Shown here piece after piece: positions 62,860 through 64,000 of a stretch of DNA of 64,000 bases. Positions within the stretch are counted from its first letter, which is position 1; every line of letters starts with the position of its first letter. Below the pieces are notes generated by a model. It did not search any database. It was given only the letters and a program-made list of their open reading frames with translations, and had not been told where the DNA came from. The DNA lies in NCBI GenBank assembly GCA_034231615.1, contig CM067317.1, forward strand, positions 49,186,282 through 49,250,281. Direction: 5' to 3'. This DNA comes from Meghimatium bilineatum. Taxonomy: Eukaryota > Mollusca > Gastropoda > Stylommatophora > Philomycidae. The position numbers and the translations under genes were made by a program.

Positions 62860-64000
62860 AATACAGAAATATCGAGGGAGGCAACGTCACACCGGCCCTA
62901 GGATTATTGAAAGAAAATAGATTACCAGGGGTAGATATTATTCCAGCGGCACTCCTAAAACATACAGGGGAGAAGTTGATCACTGTTATGACAGCCATCT
63001 GCCAGAAAATAATATGGACTAGAAAATCATGGCCAAGAAAATGGACACACTGGTTATTCATACTCTTCCTAAGAAAGGCAAGATTACACTGTGCTAGAAT
63101 TACAGAACTATTACTATAATCACCCATTCTAGTAAGCAGATACTAAATATCTTTCTTAATAGAATAAAGTCTAAATCAAAAGGAATTGTTAGCAGAAGAA
63201 TACGCTGGTTTCCGTAAAAACAGAAGTACAAGAGAACAGATTTTTAACCTAAATTACAACATCAACGTGCTTTATATCATAATTTCCTTGACTTCACACA
63301 GGCATTTCATAGTGTGAGGCACCAAGATCTGTGGCAGAAATTGAGACAATATAACTTCGGAACAAAGATCATAAAAGTTAATGACACGCTGTGTAAAGAT
63401 GCAAGCAGTATTGTTTTCATAAATAATGAAATTTGTGATTTTCTAAAACGAATATAAGTGTGCGACAGAGTTGCATATTTTCCCCAGAACTTCTTAACAT
63501 TGTTAAGGCCGTGTAGCCGTTTATTGATCTTAACACTAATGATTTGTCTTTTTAGTTGTTACCACCTTCACATATCTCGATTCCCAAATATGTAATGATG
63601 GCAACTTGTGAAATGTGATAAAACTACGACTCGAGATAATGATAGTTGCCATAGCAAGGTTGATTATGATTTGGAAAGAAAAGATCAGCATTACAGTAAA
63701 GATCAATCTATTCAGATCGCTAGTGCTAAGTATACTTATAGTAGCGTGTGATAGTTGGACGTTCAGTGCAGGCATAGAAGGAAGATATAAGCATTTCGGT
63801 ATAAGTGCTACAAACGTTTGTTAATAATTAGGTATATATACACAAAATGCATATATTTATCGGGCAGCAAATAAACAAAAGTGCAGGTAATTAAGAACCA
63901 CTTCTGACAGTAGTGAAACGGCGTAAGCTTCTTTGGTTTGGACACGGAACGAGACATGACTAACTTTCTAAAATTATTTTGTAAGGAAGAATGGAGAGTT
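62860..64000 (+). pseudogene. LINE ORF2 remnant, RT to C-terminal region, open at window end
   Basis: Broken frames read LPGVDIIPAALLKHTGEKLI, LLAEEYAGFRKNRSTREQIF, then a decayed palm region with a CATELHIFPRTS remnant of motif B. After these come TFTYLDSQICNDG, MIVAIARLIMIWKEKISITV and ACDSWTFSAG. Near 63915-63960 a LLWFGHGTRHD-like stretch matches the element at 60700. The YADD motif is lost. Confidence 0.8.

Overview
The window reads as a repeat-rich invertebrate genome, most likely a mollusc. This is an inference from the types of non-LTR retrotransposon and SINE present, from AT-rich long introns, from a short TTAGGG-type telomeric motif and from one hAT element; no species can be named. 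There is no bacterial gene layout, and most long open frames are products of tandem arrays whose unit has no stop codon.

The one confidently identified host gene runs right to left on the minus strand. Nine coding exons of aminoacylase-1 (ACY1, peptidase family M20) lie at 38173-38109, 33302-33195, 30417-30346, 28310-28288, 25712-25636, 24478-24392, 18608-18552, 17450-17377 and 9228-9179. They have matching splice phases and keep the zinc-binding and catalytic residues seen in this half of the enzyme. They correspond to about residues 32-237 of the 408-residue human protein. The first exon was not found, and the C-terminal exons lie beyond the left edge. The introns carry a 7-kb 60-bp satellite, a 5.6-kb satellite of 42-47-bp units, a 3-kb 25-bp satellite, several minisatellites and many retrotransposon pieces. 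One 30-bp minisatellite repeats the sequence around the exon 6 splice acceptor.

Upstream of ACY1 (about 38.3-64 kb) the sequence is mostly a graveyard of non-LTR retrotransposons: APE endonuclease, reverse transcriptase, RNase H and C-terminal fragments with different short 3' tails. SINEs are mixed in. SINE family 1 is about 270-280 bp and has 6 copies; family 2 is about 165 bp and has 5 copies. The two share a 3' module with a stem-loop and a GAA tail. There is also one intact tRNA-derived SINE, one 555-590-bp repeat family present twice in inverted orientation, and a 1.1-kb array of a 13-bp unit. A possible first coding exon of a second minus-strand gene (signal peptide plus start of an Ig-like domain) is at 59691-59486. 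A 100-base N gap is at 51939-52038.

The best leads are the splice-acceptor-derived array in ACY1, a 178-bp hAT element resembling vertebrate SPIN/URR1 elements 65 bp from ACY1 exon 9, and the modular SINE families sharing a 3' stem-loop.
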